The translations under genes and the position numbers were made by a program. A stretch of 14,235 bases of DNA, taken from contig DJVG01000063.1 in NCBI GenBank assembly GCA_002441095.1, positions 1 to 14,235 on the forward strand, read 5' to 3'. The notes below the pieces were generated by a model. It did not search any database. It worked only from the letters and a program-made list of their open reading frames with translations, and was not told the origin of the DNA. This stretch comes from Elusimicrobia bacterium UBA6262. GTDB taxonomy: Bacteria > CAYTYR01 > UBA6262. The first letter of the stretch is position 1, and each line of letters opens with the position of its first letter. This document shows, one piece after another, positions 6,570-13,772 of the stretch.

Positions 6570-7360
6570 TACTCCTGCTCCTTGGCCTTTTCCTTTTCCT
6601 TTTCCTTTTCTTGCTCTTTGGCCTTTTCCTGCTTTTTGGGTGTCTGCAGTTCTGTCTTTTTTTCGGCAGCTGCCTTGGCTTCTGCAGAATCAGGGTATTG
6701 GGCTATTATTTCATCCAGCAATTTCAAAGCCTCTTTTTTCTTATCCATTAAATCCATGGCTAAGGCTATTTTTAGTTTAGCCGGAGGAATTTTGATACTT
6801 TGGGAATAGTGTAATTTTACCTTTTTGAATTCTTCAATTGACTGGTCATACTTATTTTGGCTGAACAGACACTCCCCGATCCAGTATTGTGAGCTGTCCG
6901 CCAGCACGCCAGCCGGATATTTCTCCAGGTATTGCCTAAAACCCATTATGGCCAGGTCAAAATTACCCTTAGTATAGTCAATATACGCGGTCTGGTACAT
7001 CTTTTCTGAAGAGACCGCCACCTCAGCAGCTGTTTTGTCTTCCAAAGCTTTCAGGCGGGATTGCAGAACCGACTCCAGATTGTCCAGGCGCAAGCTGACT
7101 TTATCAATTTTATTATTACTTTCATCAATTTTGGCCTCAACACCTTGTTGTCCTAGTTCCAGCGCATCCATCCTGGCTCCGATATCAGCTTGTCCGATCT
7201 TGATCTTGGAGGTGGACTTATTCATCCCCTGCTGCACTCCTCCGACCTGTTCCTGCAGCCTGGACATATCTTCTTTAAGCGTAGCCATTTCCTCCCTGGT
7301 AGCAAAACATCCGGGAAGACACAGTCCGCCGATAATACCTAACAAAATTATTCTTTTCAT
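6569..7360 (-). CDS. cpoB: CpoB/YbgF-like Tol-Pal coordinator, probable lipoprotein
   Basis: 263 residues. The N-terminus MKRIILLGIIGGLCLPGC looks like a lipoprotein signal with Cys18 as the lipidated residue; Pro at -2 is unusual, so lipidation is likely rather than certain. E. coli CpoB is a soluble periplasmic protein, so a lipid anchor would be a difference. Residues about 20-115 are a coiled coil (EEMATLKEDMSRLQEQVG, KIDKVSLRLDNLE), the trimerisation region of CpoB. Residues about 118-235 are TPR repeats (YQTAYIDYTKGNFDLAIMGF, SSQYWIGECLFSQNKYDQSIEEF). The last 25 residues are a Lys/Glu/Gln repeat tail (KEQEKEKEKEK), encoded by a low-complexity stretch near 6576-6640. CpoB links Tol-Pal action with peptidoglycan synthesis. 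It lies 6 bases after pal and overlaps the next gene by one base. Confidence 0.92.
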   Translation of the reverse strand: MKRIILLGIIGGLCLPGCFATREEMATLKEDMSRLQEQVGGVQQGMNKSTSKIKIGQADIGARMDALELGQQGVEAKIDESNNKIDKVSLRLDNLESVLQSRLKALEDKTAAEVAVSSEKMYQTAYIDYTKGNFDLAIMGFRQYLEKYPAGVLADSSQYWIGECLFSQNKYDQSIEEFKKVKLHYSQSIKIPPAKLKIALAMDLMDKKKEALKLLDEIIAQYPDSAEAKAAAEKKTELQTPKKQEKAKEQEKEKEKEKAKEQE

Positions 7361-7366
7361 AGTTGC

Positions 7367-7924
7367 CTATTTAACAGCCAGCGCAAAATGAGCTCTCCGG
7401 TTTTTGGCCCAGGCCTCTTCAGTCTGTCCCGGATCAAGCGGCCGTTCTTTGCCGTAACTGATCGTAAAAATGCGCCCTGAGTCGATCCCGGCATTGATCA
7501 GGTATGTACGCACGGCAGAAGCTCTTTTCTGCCCCAGCGCCAGATTATATTCAACCGTTCCCCGTTCATCAGCGTGTCCTTCTATTTGGACCATGATCTT
7601 GGGATTACTCTTCAATATTCCCACATTTTGGGCCAGAGTACTCAAGGCCGCATTGGTCAAAGTATATTGGTCGAACCCAAAATAGATATCTTCCAAGGCA
7701 ACATTAACAATAGAACCGAAATCTAAACCCCGTGAACTCTTTTCCATAGGGATCGTGCCTGAATCCATAAGGTCTGAGTCTGTTTCACTATCATCACTGG
7801 GCCTCGTTGATCGTGATGCCCGGGTATCATCTGGAGTTACTTTTACCGCTTTTTTGGCGCATCCCCCGATCAAGAATAGCGCTAACAACATAAAACAACC
7901 ACTTAATAATAGCCTGCTTTTCAT
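7367..7924 (-). CDS. pal: Peptidoglycan-associated lipoprotein Pal
   Basis: 185 residues; the ATG at 7924 has a strong GGGAGG ribosome binding site about 7 bases upstream. The lipobox is IGGC with Cys22 after a hydrophobic signal. Residues about 30-65 form a polar Ser/Asp-rich linker. Residues about 75-185 are an OmpA-type peptidoglycan-binding domain, with IYFGFDQYTLT, the core EGHADERGTVEYNLALGQKR (115-134) and the later NRRAHF (175-180); Asp119 and the Arg of NRR occupy the positions known to bind diaminopimelate in the family. Pal is anchored in the outer membrane, holds the peptidoglycan and interacts with TolB. It is the first gene of the operon here, whereas in E. coli it is near the end. 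Confidence 0.96.
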   Translation of the reverse strand: MKSRLLLSGCFMLLALFLIGGCAKKAVKVTPDDTRASRSTRPSDDSETDSDLMDSGTIPMEKSSRGLDFGSIVNVALEDIYFGFDQYTLTNAALSTLAQNVGILKSNPKIMVQIEGHADERGTVEYNLALGQKRASAVRTYLINAGIDSGRIFTISYGKERPLDPGQTEEAWAKNRRAHFALAVK

Positions 7925-7937
7925 AATTTTCCTCCCT

Positions 7938-7956
7938 ATTTAGTTGCTTACTAAAT
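7938..7956 (-). promoter_or_regulatory. Hairpin next to the pal ribosome binding site
   Basis: The inverted repeat atttagt/actaaat (7-bp arms, 5-base loop) lies in the pal 5' leader, directly abutting the GGGAGG binding site. It is AT-only apart from one GC pair per arm, so it would be only weakly stable and may be chance. Confidence 0.3.
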
Positions 7957-7983
7957 TCATAATTTACAGAGTGCCTGTGCTAT

Positions 7984-8011
7984 ATTATACAACCGTCGCA
8001 TATAAAGTCAA
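7984..8011 (-). promoter_or_regulatory. Sigma-70 promoter of the Tol-Pal operon
   Basis: TTGACT (8006-8011, 5/6 match to -35) and a perfect TATAAT (7984-7989) are separated by 16 bases, immediately after the uvrA stop codon. The predicted start near 7976-7978 gives a leader of about 50 bases before pal. This is the best promoter match in the window and marks the start of the pal-to-tolR transcript. Confidence 0.85.
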
Positions 8012-8012
8012 G

Positions 8013-10832
8013 CTAAATGACTCCTGTTTTGGTTTCACTAGCGACTAGGAACTGCTTTAAATATTGCCCGGTATATGAATTCCTCTCTGCCGCTACTTCT
8101 TCCGGTGTGCCGGCAGTGATCAGTTGACCGCCAGCCTCTCCTCCTTCCGGACCCAAGTCAATAATGTGATCAGCCGTTTTAACCACATCCAGGTTATGCT
8201 CTATGATCAACACGGTATTTCCTTTAGCGGTTAATCGATGCAGGACATCCAGTAAATTATGGATATCGGCAAAATGCAGGCCAGTCGTTGGCTCATCCAG
8301 GATATAGATGGTCTTACCGGTACTGCGCCGGCCTAATTCTGCCGCCAATTTGACCCGTTGCGCTTCCCCGCCGGATAAAGTGGTTGCTGACTGGCCCAGT
8401 TTTATATAGCCCAGGCCGACATCAAAGAGCGACTGCAAAGGCCGGTGGATCTGGGGTATCTTTTGGAAAAAGGATAAAGCTTCTTCTACGGTCATAGCCA
8501 ATACTTCAGCAATGGTTTTTCCCTTAAATTTAATTTCCAGGGTTTCCTGGTTGAACCGTGCGCCTTTACATTCTTCACACTTAATATAGACATTGGGGAG
8601 AAATTGCATCTCTATTTTAATAACTCCGTCTCCCTGACAGGTCTCGCATCTTCCCCCCTTAACATTAAAGCTGAATCTCCCTGGTTCATAGCCCCTGACC
8701 CGGGCCTCAGGCAGTTGGCTGAATAACTCCCTGATCGGGGTAAATACACCGGTATAGGTAGCCGGGTTAGAACGCGGTGTCCGTCCGATCGGTGATTGGT
8801 CAACCATGATCACCTTATCGATCAGGTTCAGCCCTTTGAGCGCAGTGAACTTGCCCGGTTTTTCTTTGGCCATCCCCAATTTTTGGGCCAGGGCTTTATA
8901 AATAACTTCATTGACTAAGGTGCTTTTCCCTGAACCGCTCACGCCGGTGACACAGACAAACAATCCCAACGGTATCTTGACATTGATGTTTTTTAAGTTA
9001 AAATGGCTGGCCCCGATTATTTCCAAATATCTGTTTCCAGGATTGCGTCTTTCCGGAGGGATAGGGATCTTTATTTTTCCGCTTAAATATTTACCGGTCG
9101 AGGAAGCAGCACAGCCTAAAATATCCTGGAACGTACCTTGGCAAACGATACGGCCTCCATGTTCACCGGCGCCGGGGCCCAGATCCAGAATATAGTCTGC
9201 TTTTCTCATCGTGTCCACATCATGTTCTACTATCAGGACTGTATTCCCCAGTTTTTTTAATTCTTCCAGGCTGTTCAGCAAACGCGCTGTATCGCGGGCA
9301 TGCAAGCCGATAGTCGGTTCATCCAGGACATATAATACGCCAACCAGGCCGGAACCGATCTGGGTAGCCAGTTGTATACGTTGCGCTTCTCCTCCAGCCA
9401 AGGTGCTTGTTTCCCTGGCCAAAGTAATGTAATCCAGGCCGACATCCAATAAAAATTTCAGCCGGGCTTTTATTTCCTTCAGTATCTGCTGGCTGATCTT
9501 TTGCTCTTTTTCAGTCAGGGACAGGGTATTAAAAAACTCCATACCCTGCTTGATAGATAATAAGACAACATCAGCGATCGATTTGTTCCCTATTTTTATG
9601 CTTAAAGCTTCCTGCCGCAGTCGCGCGCCCTTGCAAACCGGGCAAGGATGGGTCATCATATATTTCTGGTATATTTCCTCGCGCACAAAATCGCTTTCCG
9701 TATCTTTATACCGCCGTTGCAGGTTAGTGATCACCCCTTCAAAGGTGCCGGCGCTATCACCATATAAAATAATATCCTGTTTTTCCGGTGAAAGTTTTTT
9801 AAAAGGCATTTCCAGCGAGATCCCGTACTTTTTTGAGACCCCCGCTAATAATTCGAAATACCAGTTATTCCAAGCCCCTTTCCAGCGGTGCCGCTTCGTG
9901 GTGATCGGCTGGCTCCAGGGGATCAAAGCTCCTTCGTAAATAGATAAATTCCGGTCAGGGACCACCAGATCTGGATCCACTTCGATCTTATGCCCTAATC
10001 CGGTACACTCTGGGCAAGCGCCGTGCGGCGCGTTAAAAGAAAAAAACCGCGGCGATATTTCCGGCAGGCTAATGCCGCATTTTTGACAGGCATGATGTTC
10101 GCTATAAACCATATCTTGCCCGGATACATTGACTACGACCATGCCCTGGCCTAGCTTCAGCGCTGTTTCCACTGAATCTGCGATCCTGCTTTTTGAACCC
10201 TGGGATACTTCGATCCGGTCCAGCAATACCAGGATATCATGTTTCTTCTGCTTATCCAGTTTGATGTCTTCTTCCAGGGCATATTGCTTGCCATCGATCC
10301 GGATCTTGAGATATCCTTCCTGGCGTACCCGCTCAAATAAATCCCGGTATTCTCCTTTGCGGCCTTGTACCAGGGGAGCCAGGATCTGGACTTTGGTGCC
10401 AAAGGGCAGTTTATTGATCTGGGTAATGATCTGTTGGGCAGTTTGCGGTTGTATCGGTGCCCCGCATTTTGGGCAGAATGGTTTGCCGATGCGGGCAAAC
10501 AGCAATCGCATATAATCATAGATCTCGGTAGTAGTCCCTACCGTGGACCGCGGATTGTGCGACATGGCTTTTTGCTGGATTGCGATCGCCGGGGACAAAC
10601 CTTCAATATAATCGAGATCCGGCTTGTCCATTTGTTCCAGGAACTGGCGGGCGTAAGCGCTTAATGATTCCACATAACGCCGTTGTCCCTCGGCATAGAT
10701 AGTATCAAACGCCAATGATGACTTGCCTGACCCGGACATCCCGGTGATCACAACCATCTGGTTACGGGGTATTTCCACATCTATATTTTTTAAGTTGTGC
10801 TCTCTGGCACCCTTAATGATTATTTTATCCAT
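8013..10832 (-). CDS. uvrA: Excinuclease ABC subunit A (UvrA)
   Basis: 939 residues from the ATG at 10832 (MDKIIIKGAREHNLKN), the usual UvrA start, with GGGAAGG just upstream. An in-frame ATG at 10871 would add 13 unrelated residues and lies in the loop of a terminator-like hairpin, so I rejected it. UvrA is the damage-recognition ATPase of nucleotide excision repair, acting as a dimer with UvrB. There are two ABC modules: Walker A GMSGSGKS (31-38) and GVSGSGKST (about 630-638); signatures TLAGGEAQR (about 475) and TLSGGEAQR (about 815); Walker B VLYVLDEPTIGLH and IYILDEPTTGLH. Zinc-finger cysteine pairs CPKC, CQKC/CPEC, CPVC and CETC/CEEC are in place. The first signature has Ala where Ser is usual. 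No LexA-type operator was recognised upstream. Confidence 0.97.
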   Translation of the reverse strand: MDKIIIKGAREHNLKNIDVEIPRNQMVVITGMSGSGKSSLAFDTIYAEGQRRYVESLSAYARQFLEQMDKPDLDYIEGLSPAIAIQQKAMSHNPRSTVGTTTEIYDYMRLLFARIGKPFCPKCGAPIQPQTAQQIITQINKLPFGTKVQILAPLVQGRKGEYRDLFERVRQEGYLKIRIDGKQYALEEDIKLDKQKKHDILVLLDRIEVSQGSKSRIADSVETALKLGQGMVVVNVSGQDMVYSEHHACQKCGISLPEISPRFFSFNAPHGACPECTGLGHKIEVDPDLVVPDRNLSIYEGALIPWSQPITTKRHRWKGAWNNWYFELLAGVSKKYGISLEMPFKKLSPEKQDIILYGDSAGTFEGVITNLQRRYKDTESDFVREEIYQKYMMTHPCPVCKGARLRQEALSIKIGNKSIADVVLLSIKQGMEFFNTLSLTEKEQKISQQILKEIKARLKFLLDVGLDYITLARETSTLAGGEAQRIQLATQIGSGLVGVLYVLDEPTIGLHARDTARLLNSLEELKKLGNTVLIVEHDVDTMRKADYILDLGPGAGEHGGRIVCQGTFQDILGCAASSTGKYLSGKIKIPIPPERRNPGNRYLEIIGASHFNLKNINVKIPLGLFVCVTGVSGSGKSTLVNEVIYKALAQKLGMAKEKPGKFTALKGLNLIDKVIMVDQSPIGRTPRSNPATYTGVFTPIRELFSQLPEARVRGYEPGRFSFNVKGGRCETCQGDGVIKIEMQFLPNVYIKCEECKGARFNQETLEIKFKGKTIAEVLAMTVEEALSFFQKIPQIHRPLQSLFDVGLGYIKLGQSATTLSGGEAQRVKLAAELGRRSTGKTIYILDEPTTGLHFADIHNLLDVLHRLTAKGNTVLIIEHNLDVVKTADHIIDLGPEGGEAGGQLITAGTPEEVAAERNSYTGQYLKQFLVASETKTGVI

Positions 10833-10841
10833 ATACCTTCC

Positions 10842-10878
10842 CAAAAAACAAATAAAGTCCTGTCTCTCCATAGGACTT
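10842..10878 (-). terminator. Terminator-like hairpin with T-tract just before uvrA
   Basis: On the minus strand AAGTCCT and AGGACTT (10872-10878 and 10855-10861) form a 7-bp stem with a 10-base loop, followed by TATTTGTTTTTT. This fits an intrinsic terminator after the double-receiver gene. It ends about 10 bases before the uvrA start and almost touches its ribosome binding site, so there is no room for a downstream uvrA promoter; read-through or attenuation is implied. Confidence 0.6.
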
Positions 10879-10906
10879 CGCTTTGTGCGATAGTTATTAA
10901 TGTGTT

Positions 10907-11686
10907 TTACGGTTTTCCTATAAGCTCTTCGATCTTTTTTAATAATTGTTCAGGCTCAAAAGGTTTGGTCATATAGGCATTCGCTCCCAACTGCTGTCCC
11001 AGATTCTTGGATTCATCAGCACTGCGGGCCGTCAGCATAATGATCGGGATTGCTTTATACTTATTGTCAAATTTCAGCATCCGGCAAACTTTAAATCCGT
11101 CTATCACCGGCAGTACCAGATCCAAAAGGATCAAATTGGGAACAACCTGATGTATCAGGTCTAATCCTGCTTTCCCATCGTGAGCCATAAAAACATTATA
11201 GCCATTGGCTTCCAACCTGATCTTTAACATCCTGGCGATAGGCACCTCATCATCAACGACCACGATCTTTTTTCGATTATCAGTTTCCGGCGGCACCTGG
11301 CTGGCCTGGGATTCTGCCAGCAATTGCTCGGTCATATATATAATAATATCCGCTGCCACCGGTTTTTTCACATATTTGGTGATCCCCAGCTCTTGTGCTT
11401 CCAGCAAGGCATCTTTTTCAGTCTCGTCAGATAAGATCAAGATCGGCCATTTTTTGGTCCGCTCGGTCGTTTTTAAGCGACGTACTATTTCCAGCATGCT
11501 GACGATCAGGATTTTATCATCGATCACTACCGCATCAAAAGTACGTTCAGCGGTCATGACTTCATACAATCCCCGCTTGCCATCACCGCTCAAGGTCACT
11601 TCAAAATTATGCCCGGTGAACTTGGTTTTAAGTTCTTCTCCCAGGCCATAATTATCACTTATGATCAAAACACTCTTTTCTGCCAT
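10907..11686 (-). CDS. Double-receiver response regulator without an output domain
   Basis: 259 residues; the ATG at 11686 has GAGGT 5 bases upstream. The first receiver (about 4-125) is divergent: it begins VLIISDN (Ser10-Asp11 in place of the usual Asp pair), has the phosphoacceptor candidate Asp56 in VVIDD, Ser86 in ILILSDE and Lys108 in YVKKPV. The second (about 139-257) is canonical: Asp145-Asp146 (VVVDDE), Asp189 (LILLDLVLP), Thr219 (IMLTAR), Lys241 (YMTKPFEP). A linker rich in Ser, Gln, Pro and Glu joins them. There is no DNA-binding or enzymatic output, so it probably acts by protein-protein contact or as a phosphorelay link. The second receiver strongly resembles the neighbouring single-receiver protein (shared IARMLKIR), suggesting duplication. 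Confidence 0.9.
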   Translation of the reverse strand: MAEKSVLIISDNYGLGEELKTKFTGHNFEVTLSGDGKRGLYEVMTAERTFDAVVIDDKILIVSMLEIVRRLKTTERTKKWPILILSDETEKDALLEAQELGITKYVKKPVAADIIIYMTEQLLAESQASQVPPETDNRKKIVVVDDEVPIARMLKIRLEANGYNVFMAHDGKAGLDLIHQVVPNLILLDLVLPVIDGFKVCRMLKFDNKYKAIPIIMLTARSADESKNLGQQLGANAYMTKPFEPEQLLKKIEELIGKP

Positions 11687-11696
11687 TTCAACCTCG

Positions 11697-11762
11697 GCGT
11701 ATGGCGTATAGTAAGTCGTTATAAGGTTTTTCTATACGCTAAACGCTACCCGCTATCCGCTA
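11697..11762. repeat. Heptamer array with inverted half between the two response-regulator genes
   Basis: On the + strand 11732-11762 reads ctatacg, ctaaacg, ctacccg, ctatccg, cta: exact 7-base spacing of the pattern CTANNCG. On the other side, 11697-11711 carries the opposite orientation (gcgtatggcgtatag). The two parts pair over 15 positions with 13 matches (11697-11711 with 11732-11746) around a 20-base loop. There is no T-tract after the stem, so it does not look like a terminator. Confidence 0.8.
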
Positions 11763-11766
11763 CTTT

Positions 11767-12132
11767 TTATTTTAGCAATTTTCTGATCTTTTCCATTAAT
11801 ATTACCGGTTCAAACGGTTTGGGCATATAGTCATCTGCCCCGGCTATCACCCCTAGATCATTGGCCTTTTCTTCTGCCTTTACCGATAGCATAATGACCG
11901 GCGTGCTCTTTAAAGCCGGGTCTTCTTTCAACTTGCGGCAGACCTCGAATCCGTCCATTTTCGGCATCATTACGTCTAAAATGATCAGGTCAGGCTTATA
12001 CTGCTGGGCCTTGGCTAATCCCTCTACTCCGTCATGGGCAGTATCTGCCTCATAGCCAAAGGCTTCCATGCGTATCTTCAGCATCCTGGCGATCTGCTTT
12101 TCATCATCAACTATCAGTATCTTCTTTTTCAT
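11767..12132 (-). CDS. Single-domain response regulator (CheY-like receiver)
   Basis: 121 residues from the ATG at 12132 (MKKKILIVDDE); AGGA lies 5 bases before it. A start at 12150 would add six residues that lie within the MITE-like element, so I rejected it. The protein is one receiver domain with all key residues: Asp10-Asp11 in IVDDE, Asp54 in LIILDVMMPKMDG, Ser in place of Thr in VIMLSVKA, and the Lys of YMPKPFEP. It has no output domain. Lying directly after the histidine kinase, it is the likely phosphorylation partner. Its ribosome binding site and the A of its start codon come from the inserted element or its target duplication. Confidence 0.92.
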   Translation of the reverse strand: MKKKILIVDDEKQIARMLKIRMEAFGYEADTAHDGVEGLAKAQQYKPDLIILDVMMPKMDGFEVCRKLKEDPALKSTPVIMLSVKAEEKANDLGVIAGADDYMPKPFEPVILMEKIRKLLK

Positions 12133-12133
12133 A

Positions 12134-12324
12134 AGGTTCCTGATAAGCATTATTTGCCTTACGAGAATTCATATTTTTGAGCGAGACTATGAATGAGCGA
12201 CGACGCATATAAACGAAGTGATATGTTAGGAGCGAATGAAACTGGCCCTCCACTAAAGCGTTGGCGGGTAAACTCCGCCAAAAAGATGAATTCGCAGTAG
12301 CACAATAATTCTTTTCAGGAACCT
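12134..12324. mobile_element. MITE-like element, 191 bp, flanked by TA
   Basis: The ends are inverted repeats. The outer 10 bases (aggttcctga/tcaggaacct) are perfect, and the similarity continues inward over 46 bases with 36 matches (12134-12179 against 12279-12324), including attatt, gaattcat and tttttg blocks. Both ends are flanked by TA (12132-12133 and 12325-12326), the target duplication typical of IS630/Tc1-mariner-type elements. The interior has no transposase and contains an extra 7-bp hairpin (12261-12281). A short reading frame across it (down to 12107) resembles no protein. The element separates the kinase from its response regulator. Confidence 0.75.
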
Positions 12325-13763
12325 TACAATGGGCGGTCCTGCAAGTTATTGTGAGCAAATTCCAGCAACTCTTTCGGTTTATCACTATTTTCCGGATAGG
12401 TGGCCCTGCCGATCTTGAACCAGGGTTTCTTATCCTTTACCCGGAATTCAGTCTTGACCAGCGATTCCATGATCCGGCGTTCTACCGCCTTGACGCCTTC
12501 CACATTCGCTTCCGGCAAAACAAGGATCACTTCCTCACCTTCGATGATCACTTTATCATAAGGCTTGCGCACCGTGTGGCTGATAACCTGTTCCAGTTTT
12601 TTCAGCTCCATCTCTATTTCAAAGCCAGCCAGTTCCTTGAAATTATCAACCCGCATCACCATCACTGAAAATTTGGACTGGTAAATAAAAGCGGTCTTGA
12701 TCGTTTCTTCCAGCACCAGTGTCAGGTAATTTTTATGCTGGCGTTCTTCCAGGAACAGTTCGTCTTCCGGCTTAATCTTGATCTCAGATTCTTTCTGGCC
12801 GGCATAACGCGGCAAGGTAAACGTAAATTTACTGCCCTTACCCAATTCACTTTGCACCGCGATCTTACCCCCATGGGCTTCTACCAGGCTTTTAGCTATA
12901 GATAATCCTAAGCCGCTGCCACCGCTTTGCCTGGTGAGATGAGAACCTATTTGGTAGAATTTTTCAAAGATCCTTTCTGCTTCTTCTTTAGGGATACCTA
13001 ATCCGGTATCCGCTATGCTGATTTCCACAAACTCGATGGCCAGTTCAGGCTCACCCATTGATACCTTTTCGCTCGCCATTATCGTTATCCTGCCGCCTTC
13101 ACTGGTGAATTTCAGGGCATTATCTATCAGGTTGGTCACAACCTGGGTTATTTTGTCTGTATCACCAAATACTTTTGGCAGCTCCCGGGAAATATTAAAT
13201 TCCAGCGCTATTCTTTTTTCCTGCATTGACCCCCGGTAGCTGTCCCTTAAATTTTCCAGCAGTTTATTGAAATCAACTTCCCTTTTGGCCAGCCGCAGCC
13301 GGCCCGCTTCTATCCGGCTGACATCCAGCAGGTCGCTGATCAGGCGGCCCAGGCGATTGGCCCCATCCAGGGCCATATTCAAACATTCTTTCTGCATCTC
13401 GTTCGTCGGCCCGGCAGTGCCATCCAGGTTCAGCCGGATCCCTTCTTTGATAATAGTCAGCGGTGTCCGCAATTCATGGCTGACCATGGAAACAAATTCG
13501 CTTTTGGTCTGGTTCAAGCGCCGTAATTCATTCGTCTGCTGGTTAAGCCGTTCATAAGCAAAGCTTAACTCATCATTTGCTGCCAGCAACTCCGATTGGG
13601 CCGCCTGTAACTCCTGCTGGCTGACGGTCAATTCTTTATTCTTTACCTCACAAAGATTATCGCTTTGGCGCTTGCGCCAGTAGCCTATAGCCAGTAAAAT
13701 TATCACTGCCAACATCAGTAATACAAAAATGATCAGCAAATAGAAATTGATGGGTACAGTCAC
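12324..13763 (-). CDS. Membrane-anchored histidine kinase with C-terminal degenerate GGDEF-like domain
   Basis: 479 residues; GTG start with AGGAG 6 bases upstream. One transmembrane helix (about 6-28) is followed by a coiled coil (33-85) and no periplasmic sensor domain. The HisKA domain carries the phosphoacceptor His96 in SHELRTPL. The ATPase domain has the N box with Asn211 (TNLIDNALKFT), the G1 box DTGLG (252-256) and the G2 box GGSGLGL (281-287). After residue 330 a further domain (about 345-475) resembles a diguanylate cyclase: FSVMVMRVDNFKEL, then VIIEGEEVILVLPEA where RYGGDEF would be, then FKIGRATYPENSDKPKELLEFA. The GGDEF motif is replaced by EGEEV (408-412), so catalysis is unlikely. 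The stop codon TAA is formed by the TA duplication and the first base of the MITE-like element. Confidence 0.93.
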   Translation of the reverse strand: MTVPINFYLLIIFVLLMLAVIILLAIGYWRKRQSDNLCEVKNKELTVSQQELQAAQSELLAANDELSFAYERLNQQTNELRRLNQTKSEFVSMVSHELRTPLTIIKEGIRLNLDGTAGPTNEMQKECLNMALDGANRLGRLISDLLDVSRIEAGRLRLAKREVDFNKLLENLRDSYRGSMQEKRIALEFNISRELPKVFGDTDKITQVVTNLIDNALKFTSEGGRITIMASEKVSMGEPELAIEFVEISIADTGLGIPKEEAERIFEKFYQIGSHLTRQSGGSGLGLSIAKSLVEAHGGKIAVQSELGKGSKFTFTLPRYAGQKESEIKIKPEDELFLEERQHKNYLTLVLEETIKTAFIYQSKFSVMVMRVDNFKELAGFEIEMELKKLEQVISHTVRKPYDKVIIEGEEVILVLPEANVEGVKAVERRIMESLVKTEFRVKDKKPWFKIGRATYPENSDKPKELLEFAHNNLQDRPL

Positions 13764-13772
13764 CAGAAGCTC

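Noticed and set aside
6576..6660. Simple-sequence repeat as an independent element
   Set aside because: It lies in frame inside cpoB and encodes its charged C-terminal tail.
10833..10871. Upstream in-frame ATG for uvrA
   Set aside because: It lies in the loop of the terminator-like hairpin, lacks a ribosome binding site and adds 13 residues not seen in UvrA.
10833..10906. SOS (LexA) operator for uvrA
   Set aside because: No CTG-N10-CAG or GAAC-N4-GTTC type site is visible in the spacer.
11205..11651. 148-residue plus-strand frame opposite the double-receiver gene
   Set aside because: It is an antisense shadow of a clear receiver protein; composition is Ser/Ile/Thr-rich without motifs or a ribosome binding site.
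12107..12385. 92-residue minus-strand reading frame between the kinase and the receiver gene
   Set aside because: It runs through the MITE-like element and both gene ends, has no ribosome binding site and no protein-like pattern. Its tail YEKEDTDS is meaningful only as the former end of the kinase.
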